Assembly (NCBI RefSeq): GCF_024626525.1
Contig: NZ_JANJGU010000003.1
Span: forward strand, 124,001 to 188,000
Length of the DNA stretch: 64,000 nucleotides
Source of the DNA: Lederbergia panacisoli
Lineage (GTDB): Bacteria > Bacillota > Bacilli > Bacillales > Bacillaceae_C
Direction of reading: 5' to 3'
A model generated the notes under the pieces. The model was not told where the DNA came from, did no database searches, and was given only the letters and a program-made list of their open reading frames with translations. The translations under genes and the position numbers were made by a program. Positions within the stretch are counted from its first letter, which is position 1; each line of letters opens with the position of its first letter. Positions 25,740 through 34,741 of the stretch are shown piece after piece.

Positions 25740-25775
25740 AAACCGCACCTTAACAACTTAATAGGGTGCGGTTTA
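25740..25775. terminator. Bidirectional intrinsic terminator
   Basis: AAACCGCACC (25740-25749) pairs perfectly with GGTGCGGTTT (25765-25774); A and T tracts on both sides. It separates the convergent NUDIX and YjiH genes. Confidence 0.9.
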
Positions 25776-25780
25776 AAAAA

Positions 25781-27133
25781 TTAAAATATTATATGTGCAA
25801 TCAAAGTAATAATCGGCAACGTAATAAGCGTCCTCAACAGAAAGAGAATAATCAAATCCTTCATCCCAACTGGAATTTTCGATCCAATCAACAGTCCCCC
25901 AACTTCTGACATATAGATCAACTGGGTAACAGATACACTTGCGATGATGAATCGTGTCATATCCGACTCTATTCCTCCAGCCAAAATGGACGGCAAAAAC
26001 ATATCAGCAAAACCAACAACTAATGTTTGTGACGCAGCTCCTGCTTCAGGAATTCTTAGCAATTCCAGCAGCGGAATAAAAGGGGTGCCGAGCCATTGGA
26101 ATAATGGAGTATACTCAGCTATGACCAATGCAACAGTTCCAAGCGCCATTACGATTGGTGCGACACCTAACCACATATCTAAAATATTTTTGCATCCATC
26201 TATAAAAAATGCTTTTACACTGCTGCTCTTTCTCGCTTGAAGCTGTGCTTGTTCAATTCCGTAACCTAATCTTGAATAGCCATCAGGAATCAGTTCTGCC
26301 GTATTGTCATCTTCTTTTCCATTTATAAAGGTGTTTGGCTTTGTAGAAAGTGGCCAGATCCTTGGGAGGATAATGGCTGCAATCACACCTGAAAAAGTAA
26401 CAGCAAAGTAATACGGCACAAAGTAATGCATCAAGCCGACTTCTTTTAAGACGACGATACTGAAAGTGATCGATACGACTGAGAAAGTTGTCCCAATTAT
26501 AGCAGCTTCTCGTTTCGTATAATGCCCTTCTTCATATTGTTTGCTTGTAAGCAACACACCGATTGTTCCATCACCGAGCCATGAGGCAAGAGCATCGATT
26601 GAAGATCGTCCCGGTAATTTGAATACGGGCCTCATGAACTTTGTCATTAGTGCTCCAAATAATTCTAATAACCCAAAGTTCAACAATAACGGCAACAATA
26701 AACCAGCGAAAAGAAAGACACTGAAAAGGACGGGTAATAAGCTGAACAATAAAGTTGCTCCCGTGTTTTCCGACCAGATTGCTTCTGGACCAATTTTAAA
26801 AAATACCATAATCGCAAAAATTACTGCTAGTATACGAGCAATCACCCATATTACAGGGATATCAAATAATGCTGTTAAAAATGAAGAATGCTTGATAAAT
26901 GTCGGCTTTACCGTTTTTGCAATTACCGTTCCGATAAAAGCAAGAATAATGATTCCGACCATGATTCCCGGAATGACCGAACCAAGAATATTTTGCAATG
27001 CTTCAGATAAGACGGCGATAGGAATCGTAACGCCTTCACTTGAAGGAATCGGAATCATGAATAAAAAAATACCGATCAACGAAGGTATTAAAAAAAGTAA
27101 AAAATCCTTAGGATTGATTTTGAGTTTGTTCAA
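25781..27133 (-). CDS. YjiH-family membrane protein with nucleoside-recognition (Gate) domains
   Basis: 450-residue polytopic membrane protein with about ten membrane helices. It belongs to the YjiH family, whose Gate/nucleoside-recognition domains are shared with SpmA/SpmB and concentrative nucleoside transporters. Conserved features include LASWLGDGTIGVLLTSKQYEEGHYTKREAAI and, near the C-terminus, QTLVVGFADMFLPSILA. Transport is likely but no substrate is proven for the family. TTG 27133 with AAAGGTGA upstream is the start. It stands alone between two terminators or gaps. Confidence 0.85.
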   Translation of the reverse strand: MNKLKINPKDFLLFLIPSLIGIFLFMIPIPSSEGVTIPIAVLSEALQNILGSVIPGIMVGIIILAFIGTVIAKTVKPTFIKHSSFLTALFDIPVIWVIARILAVIFAIMVFFKIGPEAIWSENTGATLLFSLLPVLFSVFLFAGLLLPLLLNFGLLELFGALMTKFMRPVFKLPGRSSIDALASWLGDGTIGVLLTSKQYEEGHYTKREAAIIGTTFSVVSITFSIVVLKEVGLMHYFVPYYFAVTFSGVIAAIILPRIWPLSTKPNTFINGKEDDNTAELIPDGYSRLGYGIEQAQLQARKSSSVKAFFIDGCKNILDMWLGVAPIVMALGTVALVIAEYTPLFQWLGTPFIPLLELLRIPEAGAASQTLVVGFADMFLPSILAGGIESDMTRFIIASVSVTQLIYMSEVGGLLIGSKIPVGMKDLIILFLLRTLITLPIITLIAHIIF

Positions 27134-27349
27134 TGATGTTCACCTTTCGTTATAAAAATTCAACGTTTCTCATTTTAATGCATAAACACTAAAAAATCCA
27201 ACCCAATTTTTTCTTAGTAGAAAAATCAATGGGGACTAGATAAAAACCATTCTATTCAGCCATTTCCCTTTCTTTGCATTGATACCCTTTTTCAGTTAGA
27301 ATTATTCGCAATAGAAGAGTGCGATAAGCATGAGAAGGAGTTATGAAAA

Positions 27350-28225
27350 TTGATTAAATGTATTGCATCAGATATGGACGGAACGTTACTAAATGCGAGG
27401 CAAGAAGTAAGTGATGAAAATATCCGAGCGATTCAAGCTGCTCAGGAGAAGGGAATTGATTTCGTTGTAGTAACAGGAAGGGCATACAACGAAGTTCGTT
27501 ATGTACTGGATAAAACCGGTCTTACATTACCGGCCATTTGTGTAAATGGCGGCGAAATCCGTGATATGGAAGGGAAGATCAGCTATTCCGTTGGATTGGA
27601 TGGTCCTGCGGCGGCAAAGGTCACTTCTGTGTTTGAAGAAATGAATATGTATTTTGAGCTGTACACGGAGGGTGGAACGTATACAACGGATTATGAAAAA
27701 GGGATTCAAGTACTTGTCGATATTTTCCATACAGCAAATCCGTCTCAAGATGTGGACAAAATCCGCGAATCAGCAGATGAACGTTTTCATCAAAGACTCA
27801 TACATGTAATTGATGATTTTGAACCAATTTTTGAAGAAGCTGACTGTCACGTCTATAAATTCCTTGCCTTTTCCATGGATGAGGAATTACTGATGGCCGT
27901 GAGCGAACGTTTAAAGGAAATAAGCGGATTAGAAGTGACTTCTTCAGGTCGGAATAACTTAGAAGTCATGCACCGTGATGCGTTAAAAGGGAAAGCTCTC
28001 CAAAGATATGTAGAACAGAAAGGCATATCACTTGAAGAGACGATGGCCATGGGTGATAACTATAACGATTTATCAATGCTGAAAATTGTCGGTCATTCCG
28101 TTGCGATGGGCAACTCGGAACAAGAGATAAAGGATATTTGCAGATATGAGACAGCAACGAATGATGAAGATGGGGTAGCGAAGGCGATTATGAAAGCACT
28201 TGATCAAATGGAAACATCACGATAA
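27350..28225 (+). CDS. Cof-type HAD-IIB phosphatase
   Basis: 291-residue cytosolic phosphatase of the HAD-IIB (Cof) subfamily, which dephosphorylates sugar phosphates, FMN or PLP. Motif I DMDGTLL (residues 8-14), motif II VVTGR, the type IIB cap in the middle, Lys in LKGKAL, and motif IV MAMGDNYNDLSML are all intact. TTG 27350 is the start, 9 bp after AAGGAG; the nearby ATG 27343 is out of frame and ends after four codons. Single gene. Confidence 0.92.
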   Translation: MIKCIASDMDGTLLNARQEVSDENIRAIQAAQEKGIDFVVVTGRAYNEVRYVLDKTGLTLPAICVNGGEIRDMEGKISYSVGLDGPAAAKVTSVFEEMNMYFELYTEGGTYTTDYEKGIQVLVDIFHTANPSQDVDKIRESADERFHQRLIHVIDDFEPIFEEADCHVYKFLAFSMDEELLMAVSERLKEISGLEVTSSGRNNLEVMHRDALKGKALQRYVEQKGISLEETMAMGDNYNDLSMLKIVGHSVAMGNSEQEIKDICRYETATNDEDGVAKAIMKALDQMETSR

Positions 28226-28302
28226 AAAAGGCAGGTATGAATATGCTACTTTACAATTGATGCATATCAACTTCCCAAAATAATAAAATGGAGTTGATAA
28301 TT

Positions 28303-28725
28303 ATGATATACAAAACTAATCTCGATGGAATTTCTATAGATATGCTAAAAGGTTTCTTTGTGGATTGGCCAAACCCGCCAAGTTTACAAATCCACCTGAA
28401 GCTGTTAAAAAATAGCAGTAACGTGGTTTTGGCAATAGACGACACTACTAATAAAGTAGTGGGATTCATTAATGCGATAAGCGATGGGGTTCTATCCGCC
28501 TATATTCCATTACTTGAAGTATTACCAGAGTATCAAAATAAGGGGATAGGAAAAGAATTAGTAAGTAGAATGCTTAAAGAACTCAATCACATATACATGA
28601 TTGATTTGTGTTGCGATGATGACTTAGTTCCTTTTTATGAAAAGTTCGAAATGAGCAGGGCAAACGGGATGGTTTTTAGGAATTATAAAAGGCAATCAGG
28701 AAGTATGGAAAATATTTTTATATAG
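28303..28725 (+). CDS. GNAT-family N-acetyltransferase
   Basis: 140-residue small acetyltransferase with acetyl-CoA loop EYQNKGIGKELV near residue 78 and the closing strand PFYEKFEMSRANGMVFRNY. This resembles the YhdJ/aminoglycoside-like minimal GNAT group, but the substrate is unknown. ATG 28303 is chosen because GGAG is 9 bp upstream; an in-frame ATG 28288 overlaps that site. It lies just before an 820-bp gene-poor stretch. Confidence 0.82.
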   Translation: MIYKTNLDGISIDMLKGFFVDWPNPPSLQIHLKLLKNSSNVVLAIDDTTNKVVGFINAISDGVLSAYIPLLEVLPEYQNKGIGKELVSRMLKELNHIYMIDLCCDDDLVPFYEKFEMSRANGMVFRNYKRQSGSMENIFI

Positions 28726-28784
28726 TGACTTTTTGAATGTTGGAAGGCAAGAAACTATGTGAACTTAATAATTTTTAGGGCATA

Positions 28785-28990
28785 AATATAAAAGGGAAAC
28801 CAACTGGTCTCCTCATATACACCTGAACTGCAAGAAGTTTCAGCGAAACGATGAAGAAATAGCTCACCTACAGGAGGGTTATTTCTTTTTTTTGTAATGA
28901 AATAACTACGTCTATTTCTAATACGATTAGACTTGTAAACTATAAAATAAGAATATTAATTCTACCATATATATCTTACCCCAATATCAT
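28785..28990. pseudogene. Decayed copy of TxpA-like type I toxin/antitoxin locus
   Basis: The plus strand here matches the intact locus at 40.38-40.56 kb piece by piece: CTGAACTGCAAGAAG, CGATGAAGAAATAG, GGGTTATTTCTTTTTT, and AATACGATTAGACTTG. On the minus strand the toxin core (SLIV...) is recognisable, but frames are broken by stop codons and shifts, and no start with ribosome binding site remains. The antitoxin RNA half, including a terminator-like hairpin, is better kept. Confidence 0.7.
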
Positions 28991-29547
28991 CCACTGTATT
29001 TTGTGAATTCACCGTTTTGGAGCCCCGGCATCGATTACCATATTTTAATTATTTTTGATATCCGTTAGTAACAATTGATATTTAATTTTCGTGAGCTGTA
29101 TTAATATACAAAATCAACACTATTGGAATTTAATAGTTTTTCTAATGCATTTTTACCCTTAACCTCCAAAGATTAGTCCATATCTTCTATTTTCTTTTGT
29201 CCACAGGCAATCTTTAATGAAAGAGCCATCATAATCAATTTTGAATACAGAAGACCATCTCAATTCACGTCATCCCATTAATGTTCTCATTTCTTTAATT
29301 ATAGTAATTGAAACATACTGTATTAAAAATAGGACCTGTAAATAGGAAATCACTCCTACTAGTACCGATATGAATAAGAACTTCAGGTGATATCTTCTCC
29401 TTAACAATCTTATTAAAATAAAAGCTAATAAATGTAAATTATGGAATATATCCTAATAAAAAAAGAAATGCAATCAAAAATAACTTCCTAGGTTTAACTA
29501 ATTAATCAAAAAGTTTCATCTAATTACAAAAGAAGAGGTGTTTTAAT
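28991..29547. other. AT-rich gene-poor stretch with possible coding remnant
   Basis: About 560 bp without a credible gene. A minus-strand frame at 29159-29271 (stop to stop) reads RELRWSSVFKIDYDGSFIKD and further, ending at a TAA; it has protein-like composition but no start, so it may be the tail of a decayed gene. Nothing else was recognised. AGAGGTG at its end serves the next gene. Confidence 0.4.
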
Positions 29548-32145
29548 ATGGAAGCACTATCACGATTTATCCCTAGGCGAAAAGTAGTCAAAGTATTACA
29601 GGCTAATACTAATTCAACTTTTCTTAATGCGAAACAAATTAATCTATTGTTTGAACATCATCCGGATGCAGTTGTTGTATTAGATGTAAATAGAAATATA
29701 ATTTTCAATAATAAATCGGTAAGAGAAATGTTCGGATATGACAAACAGGATTTGTCTAATCATCTAGAAAAAATTTTTTATAAACACGACAAAAAAAGAA
29801 GTGAAAAGTATTTCGAACTTGCTTTGAAAGGAAAGGAACAGGAATACCAAGCAACCATCTTACACAAAAGTGGAGAATTGATAAACGTAGATATTACATT
29901 AACGCCAATTTTGAACGACGAGATGGAAGTTGTAAATATTTATGCGATCGTAAAGGATATAACCCAGTATATTCAATCAAAAGAAGAGGAATCGAATATA
30001 AAGCGCAGTCTGGAACTAGCTCAAAAGGTTGGCAAAATTGGAACATGGAAATATACCATTAGTAAAGATAAGGCGATATGCTCGAAACAAATGTATGAAA
30101 TATTTGGTGTGATAAATAACCCAGAATCTATTACAACGCAAGAAGGGTTACTATCTTTTGTCCATCCAGATGATCGCCAGACATATTTAGCCGTATATGA
30201 AAATGCATTGGAAAAAAGAACAGGCTATAGTTTTGAGCATAGAATTATTCGTAGAGATGGAGAAGTTAAATATTTACAGGAGAAAGCGGATATTCACTTA
30301 GATGATAAACTGGATCCCACACATTTTACCGGAACAATTCAAGATATAACTAAGATGAAAGAAACTGAAAAAAAACTTTCGGAAAGCAGGCAAAGGCTTG
30401 AACATTTGGCTTACCACGACTATTTGACAGATATACCTAACCGACTTTTGTTTGAACGAAAAATTATGTCACTGATTGAATCGGGAAAAGGTGACTTTTC
30501 TATCATGTATTTAGATTTGGATCGATTGCGAACGATTAACGAATCTCTCGGACATATGATAGGTGATCAATTATTGAAAGAATTTAGTCAAAGAATAAAC
30601 TCAATATTAGGAAAGGGCTCATTGTTGGCAAGAATTGGCGGAGACGAATTTGGAATTGTAGTATGGGATTACGATGAAAAAAGTATGCCGGTTCTAATCG
30701 CTAAAAAAATTATTGATAGTTTAGTAGAACCGTTCTTTATTAATGATTATGAGTTAGTGATGACAACGTGTGTTGGTATAAGTAGTTTCCCTTCTGACGG
30801 AAAAACATTCGAGGAATTGGTTAAGAATGCTAGTGCCGCCTTGCACCGAGCAAAAGACACAGGAAACAATAATTATCATATATACTCATCATCCTTAAAT
30901 ATTACGTCCTATAAATTGCATTATCTAGAAAAAGATCTTCGCAAATCAATAGATAATAAGCAATTATTAATTCATTTACAACCAAGGGTAGATGCTGCAA
31001 CAGGAAGAATTATAAGTGCTGAAGCTTTAGTTCGTTGGGAGCATCCAGTGTGGGGGCTTGTATCCCCTAATGAATTTATTCCACTTGCAGAAGAAACTGG
31101 ATTTATTAATGAAATTGGAGATTGGGTATTGACACAAGTTTGTCAATCTATAGGAGAATGGAAGGCTAAAAATCTTAATATAGTACCAATTTCTATAAAT
31201 ATCTCCGCGCAGCGGTTTTTAAAAAGTGATTGGAAATCAACCATTACATATGTGTTGGAAAAATACAAAACAGATCCAACATTGATTGAATTGGAAATTA
31301 CTGAAACAACCTTAATTAAACACGATAGAGTAGTAGAATCAGCATTTCAATTTTTAAAAACCTTAGGGATCAAGATTGCCTTAGATGATTTTGGAACTGG
31401 CTATTCATCACTTGCCTATGTTAAGAATTTTTCAATTGATACCATTAAAATTGATAAATCTTTTATTGAACAAATCAATAAAACGGAAAATGTTGAGATT
31501 ATTATAAAATCACTTATATTTATGGCGAAAGGGCTGGGTTTGAGCGTCGTTGCCGAAGGTGTAGAAACAATAGAACAATTAACATTTTTAAAGCAGCAAG
31601 AATGTCATGAAATTCAAGGTTATATATACAGTAAGCCAGTGCCAAAGGAAAAATTCCAATCATTATTGATGGGAAGAATTTTGAAACCTATTTATCGTAG
31701 TCAAAAGCCGATTAGAATAGAACGGAGAGAATTTTATCGGATTGATTTACTTTTCCCACTGTGTTCATCAATGTCATTAATGTCTGTAGAAGGAAACAAG
31801 GTGAATTTAGGGAAAACAGATGTCTTAATAGTGGATATTGGTCCAGGTGGGCTAAAGTTTCTCTCCACCATTCATTTACCAGTCCGTCCTGATATATTAT
31901 TCCAATTTGAAACGACAATTATGGGCGAAAATGTTACATTAAATGGTCAAATTGTTTGGAAAGATGAGATTAATGATGCCTTTCAATACGGACTACAATT
32001 TATCCTTGAAGAAGTAGATAGAGATACTTTAATAAAATTATTAAATAGCTTTTCCCTTCAACTTCGAAACAACCCGATTGTTCCGAATTGCAAATTTGTT
32101 CAAGAGGAAAAGTTTAGTTACCTGAAAAAGATAAATACAAAATAA
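29548..32145 (+). CDS. PAS-PAS-GGDEF-EAL-PilZ cyclic di-GMP enzyme/effector
   Basis: 865-residue signalling protein. Order: two PAS sensors (about 30-145 and 150-275), GGDEF diguanylate cyclase domain (GGDEF at 364-368, intact), EAL phosphodiesterase domain (EAL at 492-494), and C-terminal PilZ domain (about 724-845; RREFYR, then DIGPGGLKF). EAL residues are all kept: ETLIK Glu in ELEITET, DDFGTGYSSL, KIDKSF, AEGVET, and IQGY. The GGDEF lacks an RxxD inhibitory site five residues before it. It could thus make, degrade and sense c-di-GMP; the net activity is not predictable. No membrane segment, so cytosolic. First of four closely spaced signalling genes. Confidence 0.93.
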   Translation: MEALSRFIPRRKVVKVLQANTNSTFLNAKQINLLFEHHPDAVVVLDVNRNIIFNNKSVREMFGYDKQDLSNHLEKIFYKHDKKRSEKYFELALKGKEQEYQATILHKSGELINVDITLTPILNDEMEVVNIYAIVKDITQYIQSKEEESNIKRSLELAQKVGKIGTWKYTISKDKAICSKQMYEIFGVINNPESITTQEGLLSFVHPDDRQTYLAVYENALEKRTGYSFEHRIIRRDGEVKYLQEKADIHLDDKLDPTHFTGTIQDITKMKETEKKLSESRQRLEHLAYHDYLTDIPNRLLFERKIMSLIESGKGDFSIMYLDLDRLRTINESLGHMIGDQLLKEFSQRINSILGKGSLLARIGGDEFGIVVWDYDEKSMPVLIAKKIIDSLVEPFFINDYELVMTTCVGISSFPSDGKTFEELVKNASAALHRAKDTGNNNYHIYSSSLNITSYKLHYLEKDLRKSIDNKQLLIHLQPRVDAATGRIISAEALVRWEHPVWGLVSPNEFIPLAEETGFINEIGDWVLTQVCQSIGEWKAKNLNIVPISINISAQRFLKSDWKSTITYVLEKYKTDPTLIELEITETTLIKHDRVVESAFQFLKTLGIKIALDDFGTGYSSLAYVKNFSIDTIKIDKSFIEQINKTENVEIIIKSLIFMAKGLGLSVVAEGVETIEQLTFLKQQECHEIQGYIYSKPVPKEKFQSLLMGRILKPIYRSQKPIRIERREFYRIDLLFPLCSSMSLMSVEGNKVNLGKTDVLIVDIGPGGLKFLSTIHLPVRPDILFQFETTIMGENVTLNGQIVWKDEINDAFQYGLQFILEEVDRDTLIKLLNSFSLQLRNNPIVPNCKFVQEEKFSYLKKINTK

Positions 32146-32197
32146 AAAAATGATGATGTTCCTCCGAAAGTCTTATGGTATTCTATGAATATAAAAT

Positions 32198-32213
32198 TGA
32201 CAGAAATATGTCA
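32198..32213 (+). promoter_or_regulatory. TGACA-N6-TGTCA dyad before the LuxR-fused gene
   Basis: TGACA (32198-32202) and TGTCA (32209-32213) flank GAAATA, 7 bp before AGGAGG. It could be an operator for the LuxR-type DNA-binding domain encoded just downstream. Inference. Confidence 0.4.
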
Positions 32214-32235
32214 TTTTTAGAGGAGGGTTCATCAA

Positions 32236-34701
32236 TTGGTTGCGGAAGATAAAGTAAATCTACTTTTGGTAGATGATCGGCCGGAAAATTTACTTGCTTT
32301 AGAGGCCATTATAGAAAGAGATGACTATAATTTAATCAAAGCTTTTTCTGGTGAAGAAGCTTTGAAATATCTACTGAAATATGACTTCGCGGCCATTTTG
32401 TTAGATGTGCAAATGCCCGGAATCGATGGTATAGGAACAGCAAAAATTATTAAGGCACGTGAAAAGACAAAGAATATTCCTATATTATTTATAACTGCTA
32501 ATAATATGGATTCAGAGCATATTTTTGCGGGCTACTCCGTGGGAGCTATTGACTACATACTTAAGCCTTTCGACCCGTTTGTTCTAAAGGCAAAGGTAGA
32601 TGGCTTTGTGGACATATATAGAATGAAACAGAACCTGATAAGACAGGCGGAAATACTGGAAGAAAAGACTAGGGAATTAGAGAAGGCAAATAAAGAACTG
32701 TCTTTAGCCACAACTAAGTTACGCATATCTGAGGCTTTGGCAAATATTATTAATGATACTTCCATTGATTCAATGATTATCGTTGACGGAAATGGTCTAA
32801 TTTTAAAGGTAAACCCAGCGGTTAGAAAAATGTTCTTCTATGAGGAGCCAAGTATCCTAGGAAAACATATATCGACTTTATTTGCATGTGAATCTTCAAA
32901 GCAGATTATAAACCATACATTGGAGAATATTCAAAGCCCAATGCAAGCTAATTATTTGAAGGAAGTTAAAGCGAAACGAATGGGTGGAAATATATTTCCT
33001 GCTGAAATTCAAATAGGGACACGTTATGTTCAGAATAATTATTTTATAGCCATTACAATAAGGGATATCTCCGAAAGAATAGAACATGAAGAATTGATTA
33101 AATATATGGCATTCCACGATGCATTAACGGATTTGCCAAATAAAAGACAACTTAACATAAAATTGACAGAAGAATTGAACGAATCCAAAAATACAAATCA
33201 GCCATTAGGGATGATGTATCTAAATATTGATAAATTTAAAAATGTAAATGATTCACTTGGGCATATCATTGGAGATAATTTGCTAAAAGAAATCGCTAAA
33301 AGATTAAAAGAAAATATAAGAGAACAAGATTTTGTTGCTAGGGTAGGGGGGGATGAATTTACTATTTTATTGCCTAATACTGATCGTGAAGATGCACTTC
33401 AAGTAGCTGAAAATCTATTGGAAGCCTTTAAAAAACCGTTCATCATTAATCATTATGAACTTTTTGCTACTACTTGTATTGGGTTAAGTATCTTCCCTTA
33501 TGACGGTGAGGACTTATTAAGGAACGCCGATGCTGCGTTAAATCGTGCAAAGGAACAAGGTAATAATCGGTATAGGGTGTACCACTCTGGTATGAACATC
33601 CAGTCTTATCGATCTTTTATGATGCAGAATGACTTGCGCAAAGCAATTGAAAATGACGAATTTTCACTCGTCTATCAACCAAGAGTTGAAATTAATTCAG
33701 GAAAGGTAAATAGTGCGGAAACATTAATACGCTGGAACCATCCTAGTTGGGGGACAATATTACCATTAGAATTCTTGCCATTGGCAGAAGAAACTGGTTT
33801 TATTGTAGAAATCGGGGAATGGGTTCTAAAAACGGTTTGTGAGCAAATAAATAGTTGGAAAAGAAAAGGATTACCTTTAAAAAGGATAGGGATTAATTTT
33901 CCAACGCAGTTATTAATACAAAAAAATTTACTTGATTCTATTCGCCATATTCTAGAAACGACTGGAATTGCTCCTGATTTGCTAGAAATAGAATTGAGAG
34001 AATCAGCTATATTGTTGGACGAAGCAGCTATTTCATTCAGATTAGACCAATTAAGAAAAATGGGGCTACACATAAGTATTGATCAATATGGAATGGGGCA
34101 CTTATCACTAAATGATATTAGTCGTCTTCCAGTTGGTACCTTAAAGTTGGATAAGTCTCTAATCCAGGATATTTCAAGGGAATCATCTCCAAATCGTTTA
34201 TTGACATCTACTATCATAAGAGCAGCACAAAATTTAAATCTGAACGTGATAGCAGAGGGAGTAGAAACGGAAGAACAATGGAATTTTTTAAAACAGAATG
34301 AGTGCAATGAAATTCAAGGAAATGTCTTTAGTCCACCAATTTCAATTGAAGAATTTGAAACACTCCTTTTCAAGCAATCTAATCAACCGAAAACTTTGTC
34401 GAGAAAAATGGTACCTATAAAGCAATCACAAGAGGAAAGAGAAAAACAGGATATCCTCCAAGATTCATTAAATCGTATAAAGGAACAATACTCGATCTCA
34501 TCAAGAGAAATGGATGTTTTTGAATTAATATTAAATGGTCTAGGCAATAAGGAAATTGCTGTGAAATTATTTATTAGTGAACATACTGTCAAAAATCATA
34601 TAACAAGAATCTTTCAAAAGTTAAAGGTAAATGATCGTTTACAAGCCATGGCTATGGTATATCAACTTCACATTGAAGATGGTGACGATCATATTATTTA
34701 G
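32236..34701 (+). CDS. REC-PAS-GGDEF-EAL-LuxR hybrid response regulator
   Basis: 821-residue cytosolic regulator. Order: receiver domain (1-125; LLVDDRPENLL, phospho-acceptor in ILLDVQMPG, Lys in ILKPF), short coiled coil, PAS (about 165-285), GGDEF (motif near 371, with RxxD inhibitory site IREQD five residues before it), EAL-like domain (ETL near 495), and a LuxR helix-turn-helix (about 755-815; SREMDVFELILNGLGNKEIA). In the EAL domain the metal-binding DDFGTG is DQYGMG, so phosphodiesterase activity is probably lost or weak. Start is TTG 32236 after AGGAGG. Predicted: phosphorylation and c-di-GMP chemistry linked to DNA binding in one chain. The neighbouring hybrid kinase is the likely partner. 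Confidence 0.92.
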   Translation: MVAEDKVNLLLVDDRPENLLALEAIIERDDYNLIKAFSGEEALKYLLKYDFAAILLDVQMPGIDGIGTAKIIKAREKTKNIPILFITANNMDSEHIFAGYSVGAIDYILKPFDPFVLKAKVDGFVDIYRMKQNLIRQAEILEEKTRELEKANKELSLATTKLRISEALANIINDTSIDSMIIVDGNGLILKVNPAVRKMFFYEEPSILGKHISTLFACESSKQIINHTLENIQSPMQANYLKEVKAKRMGGNIFPAEIQIGTRYVQNNYFIAITIRDISERIEHEELIKYMAFHDALTDLPNKRQLNIKLTEELNESKNTNQPLGMMYLNIDKFKNVNDSLGHIIGDNLLKEIAKRLKENIREQDFVARVGGDEFTILLPNTDREDALQVAENLLEAFKKPFIINHYELFATTCIGLSIFPYDGEDLLRNADAALNRAKEQGNNRYRVYHSGMNIQSYRSFMMQNDLRKAIENDEFSLVYQPRVEINSGKVNSAETLIRWNHPSWGTILPLEFLPLAEETGFIVEIGEWVLKTVCEQINSWKRKGLPLKRIGINFPTQLLIQKNLLDSIRHILETTGIAPDLLEIELRESAILLDEAAISFRLDQLRKMGLHISIDQYGMGHLSLNDISRLPVGTLKLDKSLIQDISRESSPNRLLTSTIIRAAQNLNLNVIAEGVETEEQWNFLKQNECNEIQGNVFSPPISIEEFETLLFKQSNQPKTLSRKMVPIKQSQEEREKQDILQDSLNRIKEQYSISSREMDVFELILNGLGNKEIAVKLFISEHTVKNHITRIFQKLKVNDRLQAMAMVYQLHIEDGDDHII

Positions 34702-34741
34702 AAACTTTAATGAAAGACAAATTGGATGAAGGGGTTCTTCA

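Noticed and set aside
26541-27155. Long plus-strand frame opposite the YjiH gene
   Set aside because: Antisense shadow of a recognised membrane protein; composition Asn/Lys-rich and without family motifs or ribosome binding site.
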